Assembly (NCBI RefSeq): GCF_003073135.1
Contig: NZ_PGDQ01000016.1
Location: 62,001-126,000, forward strand
Length of the DNA stretch: 64,000 bases
Source: Euzebya rosea
GTDB lineage: Bacteria > Actinomycetota > Nitriliruptoria > Euzebyales > Euzebyaceae
Direction of reading: 5' to 3'
Under the pieces are notes generated by a model. That model searched no databases, was not told the origin of the DNA, and saw nothing but the letters and a program-made list of their open reading frames with translations. A program made the translations under genes and the position numbers. Below, piece after piece: positions 17,914 to 25,700 of the stretch (within the stretch, counting starts at the first letter, position 1; each line of letters begins with the position of its first letter).

Positions 17914-19686
17914 TCATCCCTCAGCCATCTCCGCGAGCTCCAGCCACCGCATCTCGGCCTCGTCGAGGCGGGTCATGACGGCGTTCAGCTCCTCCGACAG
18001 CGTCTGGGCACGCGCGTAGTCATCGGCGGCGTCGGCGAGCAGCTGGTGCAGCTCGTCGCGGCGCCTCTCCAGCCGGGGGATCTCCACGCCCAGCTGGCCG
18101 AACTCGCGCTTGTCGTTGTAGGTCAGCTTGGCCGGCCGGCTGCCGGTCTCCGCATCGCTCGAGCGGGCGTCGCGCTGGGCGGCGTCGTGGGCCGCTCGCT
18201 GGGCCTTGACCGCCGCGGCCTCGGCCTTCTGTGCCTCGCGGTAGGCCGTCCATCCGCCGGGCTGGTGTCGCAGGGTCCCGTCGGGTCTGATGGCGTAGAG
18301 GTCGTCGCACACCCGATCCAGGAAGTACCGGTCGTGGCTGGCGACCAACATCGCGCCGGGCCAGCTGTCGAGGTACTGCTCCAGCACCGTGAGGGTGTCG
18401 AGGTCCAGGTCGTTGGTCGGCTCGTCCAGGATCAGCAGGTTCGGCGCATCGGCCAGGACTCGCAGGAGCTCCAGGCGACGGCGTTCCCCGCCCGACAGCT
18501 CCTCGACGTAGGCTCGCTGGGCGGGCTTGGAGAACAGGAATCGCTCCAGCAGGTCACCGGCGCTGACGACCAGGCCGTCCACCGTGGACGCCTCCTCGGC
18601 GACCTCCTTGACCGCGTCGATCACGCGGGTGCGGGGCGGCATCGGCGTGGGGTCCTGGCCGTACCAGCCGATGTGCACCGTGTCCCCGATGCGCACCGAA
18701 CCCTCGTCGGGCTCCAGCCGGCCGGCCAGCATGGCCAGCAGCGTGGACTTGCCCGAGCCGTTGGGCCCGACGAACCCCCAGCGGGCGTCCGGTGGGACCT
18801 TCAGGTCGACGTCGCGCAGGACGGTGCGGCCCTCGAAGGACTTGCCGGCGTTGTGGGCGTTGGTGACCTTCGAGCCGAGCCGCCGGGACGGCAGGTCGAT
18901 GGACAGCTCACGCTCCTCGACCTTGACCGCGGCGGCGGCGACGAGGTCGGTGGCCTTGTCCACGCGGTGCTTGGCCTTGGAGGTCCGGGCCTTGGGGCCA
19001 CGTCGCAGCCACTCGAGCTCGACCCGGGCCAAGTTGGACCGTTTCCGCGCCTCGGCCTGCTCCTGCTCCTGCCGGGCCGCACGGGCCTCGAGGTAGTCCG
19101 CGTAGGACCCGTGGTGGGTGAAGACCTGCCCCTCGGCCACCTCGATGATCCGGGTGGCCAGCCGGCCCAGGAGGTAGCGGTCGTGGGTGACGAACAGCAG
19201 GCTGCCGGACCGGGCGGTCAGCAACCCCTCGAGCCACTCGATCACGTCGGGGTCGAGGTGGTTGGTGGGCTCGTCGAGGACGAGCAGGTCGGGGTCGTCG
19301 GCCAGCACCTCGGCCAGGGCGACGCGGCGGCGCTGTCCACCGCTCAGCGTGCCGACGGGCTGGGTGATGCCGCCGAGTCCGAGGCGGTCCAGGTAGGCCT
19401 CGGCCTCCCTGGTGCCGCCCGCGGCCTCGACCGGGGTGAGGTCGGGCGTCAGGACGGGCTGCTGGTCGAGGTAGCGGACCCGAAGCCCGCCGCGGTGCAC
19501 CACGCGCCCGGAGTCGGCCGGTTCCACCTTGGCGATGATCTTCAGCAACGTGGACTTGCCCGACCCGTTGATCCCGATGACGCCGCAGCGGTCCCCGTCG
19601 TCGATGCCGACGTTGATGCCGTCCAGCGGGCGCTTCTCGGCGTAGGCCTTGGTGACCGCCTCGAGGCTGACGATGTTGGTTGCCAT
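17914..19686 (-). CDS. ABC-F family ATPase (Uup-like)
   Basis: This cytosolic protein of 590 residues has two fused ABC ATPase domains and no membrane segment, the ABC-F layout of translation factors and ribosome-protection proteins. Domain 1 has GINGSGKST, LSGGQRRRVALAEVL and LDEPTNHLD; domain 2 has GPNGSGKST, LSGGERRRLELLRVL and LDEPTNDLD. Between them lies an Arg/Lys-rich linker (residues about 210-260), which contacts tRNA in this family. A coiled-coil C-terminal tail follows (about 540-590), as in Uup. The start ATG overlaps the trpS stop, a coupling that fits a translation-linked function. Confidence 0.92.
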   Translation of the reverse strand: MATNIVSLEAVTKAYAEKRPLDGINVGIDDGDRCGVIGINGSGKSTLLKIIAKVEPADSGRVVHRGGLRVRYLDQQPVLTPDLTPVEAAGGTREAEAYLDRLGLGGITQPVGTLSGGQRRRVALAEVLADDPDLLVLDEPTNHLDPDVIEWLEGLLTARSGSLLFVTHDRYLLGRLATRIIEVAEGQVFTHHGSYADYLEARAARQEQEQAEARKRSNLARVELEWLRRGPKARTSKAKHRVDKATDLVAAAAVKVEERELSIDLPSRRLGSKVTNAHNAGKSFEGRTVLRDVDLKVPPDARWGFVGPNGSGKSTLLAMLAGRLEPDEGSVRIGDTVHIGWYGQDPTPMPPRTRVIDAVKEVAEEASTVDGLVVSAGDLLERFLFSKPAQRAYVEELSGGERRRLELLRVLADAPNLLILDEPTNDLDLDTLTVLEQYLDSWPGAMLVASHDRYFLDRVCDDLYAIRPDGTLRHQPGGWTAYREAQKAEAAAVKAQRAAHDAAQRDARSSDAETGSRPAKLTYNDKREFGQLGVEIPRLERRRDELHQLLADAADDYARAQTLSEELNAVMTRLDEAEMRWLELAEMAEG

Positions 19687-20669
19687 CAGGCGCGAGGCAG
19701 GAAGCCGACCCGGTCCCGGACGGTGGCCATGGTGGTCTCGGCGATCGCGCGGGCGCGGTCGGCCCCGATGGCCAGCAGCCGGTCGATCTCGGCGGGGTCC
19801 CTGGACAGCTCGGCGTGGCGTTCACGGGCGGGCCGGAGGAACTCGTTGACACCCTCGGCAACGGCCTTCTTGAAGTCGCCGTACATCTTGCCCTCGAACT
19901 CGGCCTCGAGGTCGGGGATGTCGCGCCCCGTCACCGCCGACAGCAGGTCGAGGAGGTTGGTCACCCCGGGCTTGTCCTCGCCCGCACGTACCTCCGACCC
20001 CGAGTCGGTGACGGCACGCATGATCTTCTTGGCGGTCGCCTTCTCGGTCTCGTCCAGCATGATCGTGCCGGCGTCGGACTCCGCGGACTTCGACATCTTG
20101 TTCGTGGGCTGCTGGAGGTCCATCACTCGCGCGCCCGCCTTCGGCATGGTCGCCTTCGGCAGGGTGAAGGTCTCCCCGAAGCGCCCGTTGAAGCGCTGCG
20201 CGACGTCGCGGGTCAGCTCGATGTGCTGGCGCTGGTCCTCGCCCACCGGCACCTGGTCGGCCTGGTACAGCAGGATGTCGGCGGCCTGCAGGACGGGGTA
20301 GGTGAACAGCCCCGCGCTGACCGACTCCTTGCCGGCCGACTTCTCCTTGAACTGCACCATCCGGTTGAGCTCGCCCATCTGGGTGCTGCACGACAGGACC
20401 CAGGCCAGCTCGCTGTGCTCGCGGACGTGGGACTGCACGAAGAGCGTCGCCACCTCGGGATCCAGGCCCGCCGCGAGGATCCAGGCGGCCAGGTCGCGGC
20501 TCTTGGTCCGCAGGACCTCGGGGTCCTTGGGGATGGTGATGGCGTGGAGGTCGACGATGCAGAAGACGTGTCCGTCCTCCTGGTCGGCCGCCCAACGGCT
20601 GATTGCCCCGATCCAGTTGCCGAGATGGACATCGCCGGTGGGCTGGATTCCCGAGAACACGCGGGGCAC
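19686..20669 (-). CDS. trpS: Tryptophanyl-tRNA synthetase
   Basis: This class I aminoacyl-tRNA synthetase charges tRNA-Trp. The 327-residue protein has the HIGH-type motif (HLGNWIGA) after SGIQPTGDV and the KMSKS loop (NKMSKSA). The GTG start at 20669 is chosen because family similarity begins there (PRVFSGIQPTG) and AAGGAG lies eight bases upstream. It is the first gene of a two-gene unit with the ABC-F ATPase. It is of interest that the window contains several extremely Trp-rich repeat proteins; nothing in the sequence shows a functional link. Confidence 0.96.
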   Translation of the reverse strand: MPRVFSGIQPTGDVHLGNWIGAISRWAADQEDGHVFCIVDLHAITIPKDPEVLRTKSRDLAAWILAAGLDPEVATLFVQSHVREHSELAWVLSCSTQMGELNRMVQFKEKSAGKESVSAGLFTYPVLQAADILLYQADQVPVGEDQRQHIELTRDVAQRFNGRFGETFTLPKATMPKAGARVMDLQQPTNKMSKSAESDAGTIMLDETEKATAKKIMRAVTDSGSEVRAGEDKPGVTNLLDLLSAVTGRDIPDLEAEFEGKMYGDFKKAVAEGVNEFLRPARERHAELSRDPAEIDRLLAIGADRARAIAETTMATVRDRVGFLPRA

Positions 20670-20762
20670 GGTCTGGCTCCTTGCTGGTGGTGAAAGGGCT
20701 GGCAGCGTTCGTGCTGCGGCCGCCGATGGTAAGGGGTCGCCCGCGGGTAGGCTGCCGCAGCG

Positions 20763-21530
20763 GTGGAAGGAGACGTCGGCCCCTGGGGTGTCGTGGCCTC
20801 GCTGGTCCTCGTGGCCGTGGCGGCCGCGGCGTCGTGGCGCTTCCGGCTGGGCCTGGTCCGGCCCCTGCTGGAGTCCGCCGTCCTGGCCTGCGTGCAGCTG
20901 CTCGTCGTCGGTGCCGCGCTGCTCCTCGTCATCCGGCCCGAGCAGCCCCTGTGGTGGTCGTGGCTGTGGGTGGCCGCGATGATCGCCTACGCCGCGTGGA
21001 CCGTGCGCCAGCGGGTGCCGACCGCGCCCGCCGTGCTGTCGGCGGCGTTGGTGTCCTTCGGCGTGACCGCGCTGGTGGCCCTCGTGGTGCTGTTCGGCCT
21101 GCAGGTGTTCCCGGTCGAGGGGCGCACCGTGGTGCCCCTCGCCGGCATGGCGGTCGGCAACTCGATGACCGCCGCGGTCGTCGCCGCCCGCACCCTGGTG
21201 GACCGCTTCAGCGACCAGCGCGGCCAGGTCGAGGCGTCGCTGGCGCTGGGGATGACACCCCCGCAGGCGGTGCTGCCGCTGGTCCGCACCGTCCTCCGTG
21301 ACGCCCTGTCGCCCCAGGTCGAACGCACCCGCACCGTCGGGCTGGTGTTCCTGCCGGGCGCGATGGTCGGCCTGATCCTGGCCGGGGTGGACCCGCTGGA
21401 CGCCGTCCTCGTCCAGGTCGTCGTGATGTACCTCGTCCTCGGTGCCGTCGCGGCCAGCGCCACCACGATCACGCTCGTGCTCTCGCGTCGGCTCTTCACC
21501 CCTGACTGGCGACCCCGTGTGCTTTCCTGA
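20763..21530 (+). CDS. FetB/UPF0014-type membrane permease
   Basis: This 255-residue polytopic protein has about seven hydrophobic helices and the UPF0014 core: VPLAGMAVGNSMTAAVVAARTL, then ASLALGMTPPQA and LPGAMVGLILAGVDPL. In E. coli FetB is the permease of an ABC iron exporter with the ATPase FetA. No FetA-like ATPase is adjacent, so the partner would be elsewhere. GTG at 20763 is the first start in frame; a GTG ten codons later is possible. It is divergent from trpS. Confidence 0.85.
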   Translation: MEGDVGPWGVVASLVLVAVAAAASWRFRLGLVRPLLESAVLACVQLLVVGAALLLVIRPEQPLWWSWLWVAAMIAYAAWTVRQRVPTAPAVLSAALVSFGVTALVALVVLFGLQVFPVEGRTVVPLAGMAVGNSMTAAVVAARTLVDRFSDQRGQVEASLALGMTPPQAVLPLVRTVLRDALSPQVERTRTVGLVFLPGAMVGLILAGVDPLDAVLVQVVVMYLVLGAVAASATTITLVLSRRLFTPDWRPRVLS

Positions 21531-21595
21531 CCACGAGGGGTAGTCACTTCGGACCACGAGGAATGGCTCGATCTGGCGATGTCGGGGTCAGATGT

Positions 21596-21607
21596 GCGTA
21601 CGTACGC
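21596..21607. promoter_or_regulatory. 12-bp perfect palindrome abutting a promoter -35 element
   Basis: GCGTACGTACGC ends one base before the TCAA -35-like element at 21608. The position suits a repressor or activator site for the protease operon. Confidence 0.4.
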
Positions 21608-21635
21608 TCAAGGCGCCCCCTCCCCGACCCGATCG
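21608..21635 (+). promoter_or_regulatory. Candidate FliA/WhiG-type promoter of the first protease operon
   Basis: TCAA (21608-21611, within GCTCAAGG), a 16-base spacer, then CCCGATCG (21628-21635), compared with TAAA-N15/16-GCCGATAA. The start codon follows seven bases after the -10 element, so the transcript would be leaderless or nearly so; no Shine-Dalgarno is visible, in agreement. Confidence 0.6.
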
Positions 21636-21642
21636 GCATCCC

Positions 21643-23127
21643 ATGAGCCGTCTGCGCATCCTCGTCGTCTCCGTCGTCTCCGTCGCCATGCTGGCGACCT
21701 CCGTCGGACCCGCCGCCGCGATCGGCCTGGGCGTCAGCATCACGCTGCCGGGCATCGACCTGTCCGTCGGCGTCGACGGCCTGGACATCGAGCTGGGGCT
21801 GGACCTGTCCGCGGAGCAGCTGGCCTGGGGTGGCAGCGGCCCGACGGCGACCATGGCCCACGTGGCCGAGGCGATCGGCGCGGACGACCTGCACGCGGAC
21901 GGCATCACGGGGGCCGGGGTCGGCATCGCGATCATCGACACCGGCGTCGCCGACGTGGCGGGCCTGGAGGACACCCTCCGAGGCCCCGACCTGTCGCTGG
22001 ACGCCCCGGTCGAGGGGCACTACGGCGTCGACGACTACGGCCACGGCACCCACCTGGCCGGCCTGATCGCCTCGGACCGTCCGGACGCCCGCGGCATCGC
22101 CCCGGACGCCACGCTGGTCTCGCTCAAGGTCGGGGCCGGCAACGGTGCGGTCGACGTCTCCCAGACCCTCGCGGCCATCGACTGGGTCGTGCAGCACCGC
22201 GACGACCACGACATCCGGGTCCTGGTCCTGGCCTACGGCACCGACGGTACGCAGGACCCGCAGCTGGACCCGCTGTCCCACGCCGTCGAGGTCGCCTGGG
22301 ACCACGGCATCGCGGTCGTGGTCGCGGTCGGCAACCACGGCGAGTCCCGCGACCCGGTGGTCAACCCGGCGACCAACCCCAACGTCATCGCCGTCGGCGC
22401 CGTCGACACCCGGGCCACGAGCACGACGCTGGACGACCGCATCCCGGCGTTCTCCGCGCCCGGCACCCCCGAGCGCCGCCCGGATGTCTTCGCACCCGGT
22501 GTGGGCATCGAATCCCTTCGCGCGGCCGGCGGCTACCTCGACCAGACCTACCCCGCTGCACGACGTGACGGCCAGCTCTTCCGCGGCAACGGCAGCTCCC
22601 AGGCCGCGGCGATCGTCGGTGGGGCGGCGGCGCTGCTGCTGCAGGCCCGGCCCGACCTGTCCCCCGACGACGTCAAGGCCGTGCTGTCCAGGAGCGCCAC
22701 CCGGCTCGACAACCTCCTGACCGGTCAGGGCGTGATCGACCTCCCCAGCGCCCTGGCCACCCCCGCGGTGCTGACCGACCAGGACCACCCCGCCTCGACC
22801 GGTACCGGGTCCCTGGAGGCTGCCCGCGGCAGCACCCACCTCGGGGAGGCCGACGACCTGCTGGCAGGCGAGGTCGACGTGTTCGGCCAGCCGTTCGACA
22901 GCGCAGCATGGGCGCAGTCCGCCACCGCCGGCACGAGCTGGCAGGACGGGGTCTGGAACGGCACCCGCTGGGTCGGCAACGACTGGGTGGACGGCCGCCT
23001 GGCCGCGGTCCCGTGGGACGCGTCCACCTGGAACGGCTGGAGCTGGCACGGGTGGTCGTGGCACGGCTGGTCGTGGCACGGGTGGTCGTGGCACGGCTGG
23101 TCGTGGCACGCCCAGGGCTGGGAATGA
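21643..23127 (+). CDS. Secreted subtilisin-like S8 protease with C-terminal WSWHG repeats
   Basis: This secreted 494-residue protein has a signal peptide (RLRILVVSVVSVAMLA, ending near AAA at residue 28), an Asp/Leu-rich pro-region and a subtilase domain. The catalytic triad is Asp99 (AIIDTGV), His137 (GHGTHLAG) and Ser319 (GNGSSQAAA, where GTSMAAP is usual), with the oxyanion Asn in AVGNHGES. A conserved TGTGSLEAARGS block then leads to a Trp-rich tail ending in five WSWHG-type units. The ATG at 21643 puts the signal peptide at the start. It is translationally coupled (ATGA) to a membrane GGDEF-EAL protein. Its substrate is unknown; processing of its own or another Trp tail is one possibility. 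Confidence 0.92.
   Translation: MSRLRILVVSVVSVAMLATSVGPAAAIGLGVSITLPGIDLSVGVDGLDIELGLDLSAEQLAWGGSGPTATMAHVAEAIGADDLHADGITGAGVGIAIIDTGVADVAGLEDTLRGPDLSLDAPVEGHYGVDDYGHGTHLAGLIASDRPDARGIAPDATLVSLKVGAGNGAVDVSQTLAAIDWVVQHRDDHDIRVLVLAYGTDGTQDPQLDPLSHAVEVAWDHGIAVVVAVGNHGESRDPVVNPATNPNVIAVGAVDTRATSTTLDDRIPAFSAPGTPERRPDVFAPGVGIESLRAAGGYLDQTYPAARRDGQLFRGNGSSQAAAIVGGAAALLLQARPDLSPDDVKAVLSRSATRLDNLLTGQGVIDLPSALATPAVLTDQDHPASTGTGSLEAARGSTHLGEADDLLAGEVDVFGQPFDSAAWAQSATAGTSWQDGVWNGTRWVGNDWVDGRLAAVPWDASTWNGWSWHGWSWHGWSWHGWSWHGWSWHAQGWE
23038..23112 (+). repeat. In-frame 15-bp array, five W-S-W-H-G units
   Basis: Five tandem 15-bp units encode WSWHG (the last WSWHA). Differences among units are synonymous (GGC/GGG, AGC/TCG) until the final codon, showing that the peptide rather than the DNA is conserved. 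Confidence 0.95.
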
Positions 23128-25571
23128 CCGTGACGGCAGCTGCCGGCTCCACCACCCCCGGCGCCGCCCGCCGGATCTGGCTGGGCTCCGCCCTCCTCGC
23201 CGCCCCCCTGCTGGCCGTCACCGCGTCGTGGGGACCGTTCACCGCGTCCTCGACCCAGCTGTGGCAGGCGGCCGTGGTCACCGCCGTCGTCGCCATCTGC
23301 GAACGGTGGGTCTCCATCACCGTCCGCACCGGGACGCAGAGCCACTCCCTGACGCTCAGCGAGGCCCCGCTGCTGATCGGCCTGTTCCTGCTGCCGGTTC
23401 CCCTCCTCGTCGGTGCCCGCGTCGTCGGCATGGTCCTGGCCAACCAGGTCCTGCGACGACAGCAGGGCTACAAGACCGCCCTCAACGTCACGCAGACCTG
23501 GACCGAGACGCTGGTCGCGGCCGGCCTGTTCGGTGCGGTCGCCGGGCTCGGCCTCGCCGTCCACGTCGAGCTGCTGGTCGTGGCCGGCATCGTGGGCGTC
23601 GTCGTCAACACCATCGGCGTGGTGTTCATGACGGTCGCGGTGTCCAGCATCGCGGGCCACCTCGTGCTCGGGCCGGCCAGGCGGGCGGTCTGGACCGGCC
23701 TCGTCCCGTCGATCACGTCGGCGCTGGTGGGCGCCACCGCCGTGGCCCTGTGGGCCGTGTCCCCCGTGCTGGTGCTGGTGCCGGCCGTCCTGTCGGTCTT
23801 GCTCACGGTCGCCTACCGGTCCTGGCTGGAGCTCGTGGACGCGAACGACGCGCACGCCCGCCTGCTGGACTTCACCAAGGCGGTCGCCGCAGCGGGTGAC
23901 CTCGACGCCACGATCGAGGCCATCGTGCGCGAGGCGCACAGCCTGCTGTCGCCTCGCCGTGTGGCGGTCCGGTTGCCGACCTCGACCGGCGAAGCCAGCG
24001 CCTGGGTGGGCGTGGACCCCGACACCGCGGTCGAGCTCGACCAGCTCCTGCAGGACCACCACGACACCTCGGGTCCCGGCGCGACGACCGGGCCGCCGGC
24101 GGACGAGGAGACGCTCTTCGTCCCCCTCGACACCGGCTGGCTCGCCGTGTCCCTGGAGCGCGACAGCATCCGTCCCCACGACCGACGGACCGTCGGCATG
24201 CTCGCCGCGCACGCCGGCGTGGTCGTGCAGAACATCCGGTCGGCGGACTCGCTGCGGGACCAAGCCGACGAGGCACGGCATCGCGCCACCCACGACGTGC
24301 TCACGGGCCTCCCCAACCGCCAGTCGTTGCTGACCGCGATCGTCGAGGCGGAGCTCGTCGGTCGGGCGTTCGGTCTGCTGCTGCTGGACCTCAACGACTT
24401 CAGGAAGGTCAACGACGCCCTCGGGCACCACGCCGGCGACCAGGTCCTGGTCGAGCTGACCCGGCGGGTCACGCCCATCCTCGACGACGTGCGGATGTTC
24501 GCGCGGATCGGCGGCGACGAGTTCGCTGCCGTCGTGGAGGGTGATGTCAGCCGGTGCACGCTCGTCGCCGAACGGCTGCACCTGCTGATCGGCCGGACCA
24601 TGACCGTCGACGGCTACGACGTGGCCACCAGCGCCAGCATCGGGGTGGCCCTCGCGCCGGAGCACGGGTCGGACCCCTCGACGTTGCTCAAGCACGCCGA
24701 CCTCGCCATGTACGGGGCCAAGCGGCGGGGCTGCGGCACCCAGGTCTACGGAACGGAGGCCGGCGGCCGTGCGCTGCGCGACCTCGAGATCAGCAGCGGC
24801 TTCCGCATGGCGCTGGACCGAGGGGAGATCGGCGTGGTCTTCCAGCCGATCATCGACCTCGACTCCGGCCGGGTCGCTGCCGTCGAGGCGTTGACCCGCT
24901 GGACGCACCCGGCGCTCGGGGTCATCCGTCCCGACGAGTTCATCGCTGCCGCAGAGCAGAACGGCATGGTGACGGAGCTGACCCGCCACGTCCTGCACGC
25001 CTCGTTGCAGTGGCAGCGGTTGTGGGCCGCTGCGGGGGTCGACCTGCAGGTCGCGGTCAACATCAGCGCCCGGTCGCTCGTCGACGACCAGCTGGCGGCG
25101 ATGGTGGCCAACGCCCTTTCCCGCCACCGTGTCCCCGCGGACCGGCTGACCCTCGAGCTGACCGAGTCCAGCGTCGTCAGCGATCCGACGATCACGATCG
25201 CAACCCTCCGCGGGCTGCGGGCGCTGGGTGTCCGGCTGGCCGTCGACGACTTCGGCACCGGGTACTCCTCGCTGTCCTACCTGCGCGAGCTGCCCGTCGA
25301 CGAAATCAAGATCGACAAGTCCTTCGTGATCCCGCTGGCCGACGAGGTCGACACCCCGCCGCTGCTGTCGGGGATCATCAACCTGTGCCGCGAGATGGGC
25401 TTCGAGCTCGTGGGCGAGGGCATCGAGAACGCCGAGGTCCAGGGCAAGCTGACCAACCTGGGCTGCTCACGCGGGCAGGGCTTCCACATCGCCCGCCCGA
25501 TGGACGGCGCAGACCTCCTGGAGTGGCAGGCCAGCTGGCGCGCCCGGCAGACCATCGACCTCACCGTCTGA
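23124..25571 (+). CDS. Membrane GGDEF-EAL protein 1 (c-di-GMP turnover)
   Basis: This 815-residue protein has an N-terminal membrane domain of seven or eight helices (about 12-235) with a signature LSEAPLLIGLFLLPVPLLVGAR followed by NQVLRRQQGYKTA. A GAF-like region (about 240-370), GGDEF (motif intact at 463-467, RIGGDEF) and EAL (588-590, VEALTRW) follow. The EAL domain keeps [28 protein letters not shown] and GEGIEN, so phosphodiesterase activity is expected; cyclase activity is also possible. Its ATG overlaps the protease stop, making a protease/c-di-GMP operon closed by a clear terminator. The membrane domain is shared with the proteins at 27289-29793 and 35570-38059. Confidence 0.93.
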   Translation: MTVTAAAGSTTPGAARRIWLGSALLAAPLLAVTASWGPFTASSTQLWQAAVVTAVVAICERWVSITVRTGTQSHSLTLSEAPLLIGLFLLPVPLLVGARVVGMVLANQVLRRQQGYKTALNVTQTWTETLVAAGLFGAVAGLGLAVHVELLVVAGIVGVVVNTIGVVFMTVAVSSIAGHLVLGPARRAVWTGLVPSITSALVGATAVALWAVSPVLVLVPAVLSVLLTVAYRSWLELVDANDAHARLLDFTKAVAAAGDLDATIEAIVREAHSLLSPRRVAVRLPTSTGEASAWVGVDPDTAVELDQLLQDHHDTSGPGATTGPPADEETLFVPLDTGWLAVSLERDSIRPHDRRTVGMLAAHAGVVVQNIRSADSLRDQADEARHRATHDVLTGLPNRQSLLTAIVEAELVGRAFGLLLLDLNDFRKVNDALGHHAGDQVLVELTRRVTPILDDVRMFARIGGDEFAAVVEGDVSRCTLVAERLHLLIGRTMTVDGYDVATSASIGVALAPEHGSDPSTLLKHADLAMYGAKRRGCGTQVYGTEAGGRALRDLEISSGFRMALDRGEIGVVFQPIIDLDSGRVAAVEALTRWTHPALGVIRPDEFIAAAEQNGMVTELTRHVLHASLQWQRLWAAAGVDLQVAVNISARSLVDDQLAAMVANALSRHRVPADRLTLELTESSVVSDPTITIATLRGLRALGVRLAVDDFGTGYSSLSYLRELPVDEIKIDKSFVIPLADEVDTPPLLSGIINLCREMGFELVGEGIENAEVQGKLTNLGCSRGQGFHIARPMDGADLLEWQASWRARQTIDLTV

Positions 25572-25619
25572 GCCCGGCCCGCGTGCAGATGCGTAGGTGC
25601 CGCACGAGCCGAAATGACC

Positions 25620-25651
25620 AGGCGACACCATCCATCGGGATGGTTTCGCCT
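25620..25651 (+). terminator. Terminator of the first protease/GGDEF-EAL operon
   Basis: AGGCGA-c-ACCATC pairs with GATGGT-t-TCGCCT around a CATCGG loop: 12 pairs with one mismatch, 48 bases after the stop codon and just before the promoter of the second copy. Confidence 0.8.
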
Positions 25652-25670
25652 CCCGCCACGGCGCACGCGC

Positions 25671-25698
25671 TCAAGGGCCGCCGGCGGGCCCCCGACAC
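25671..25698 (+). promoter_or_regulatory. Candidate FliA/WhiG-type promoter of the second protease
   Basis: TCAA (25671-25674, within GCTCAAGG), a 16-base spacer and CCCGACAC (25691-25698). The ATG at 25707 is eight bases downstream, so a leaderless message starting there is plausible and might make Met3 of the annotated frame the true start. Confidence 0.6.
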
Positions 25699-25700
25699 CC

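Noticed and set aside
25572-25700. c-di-GMP-I (GEMM) riboswitch between GGDEF-EAL 1 and protease 2
   Set aside because: The conserved GEMM core was not found. The visible structure is a simple hairpin right after a stop codon and is better explained as a terminator.
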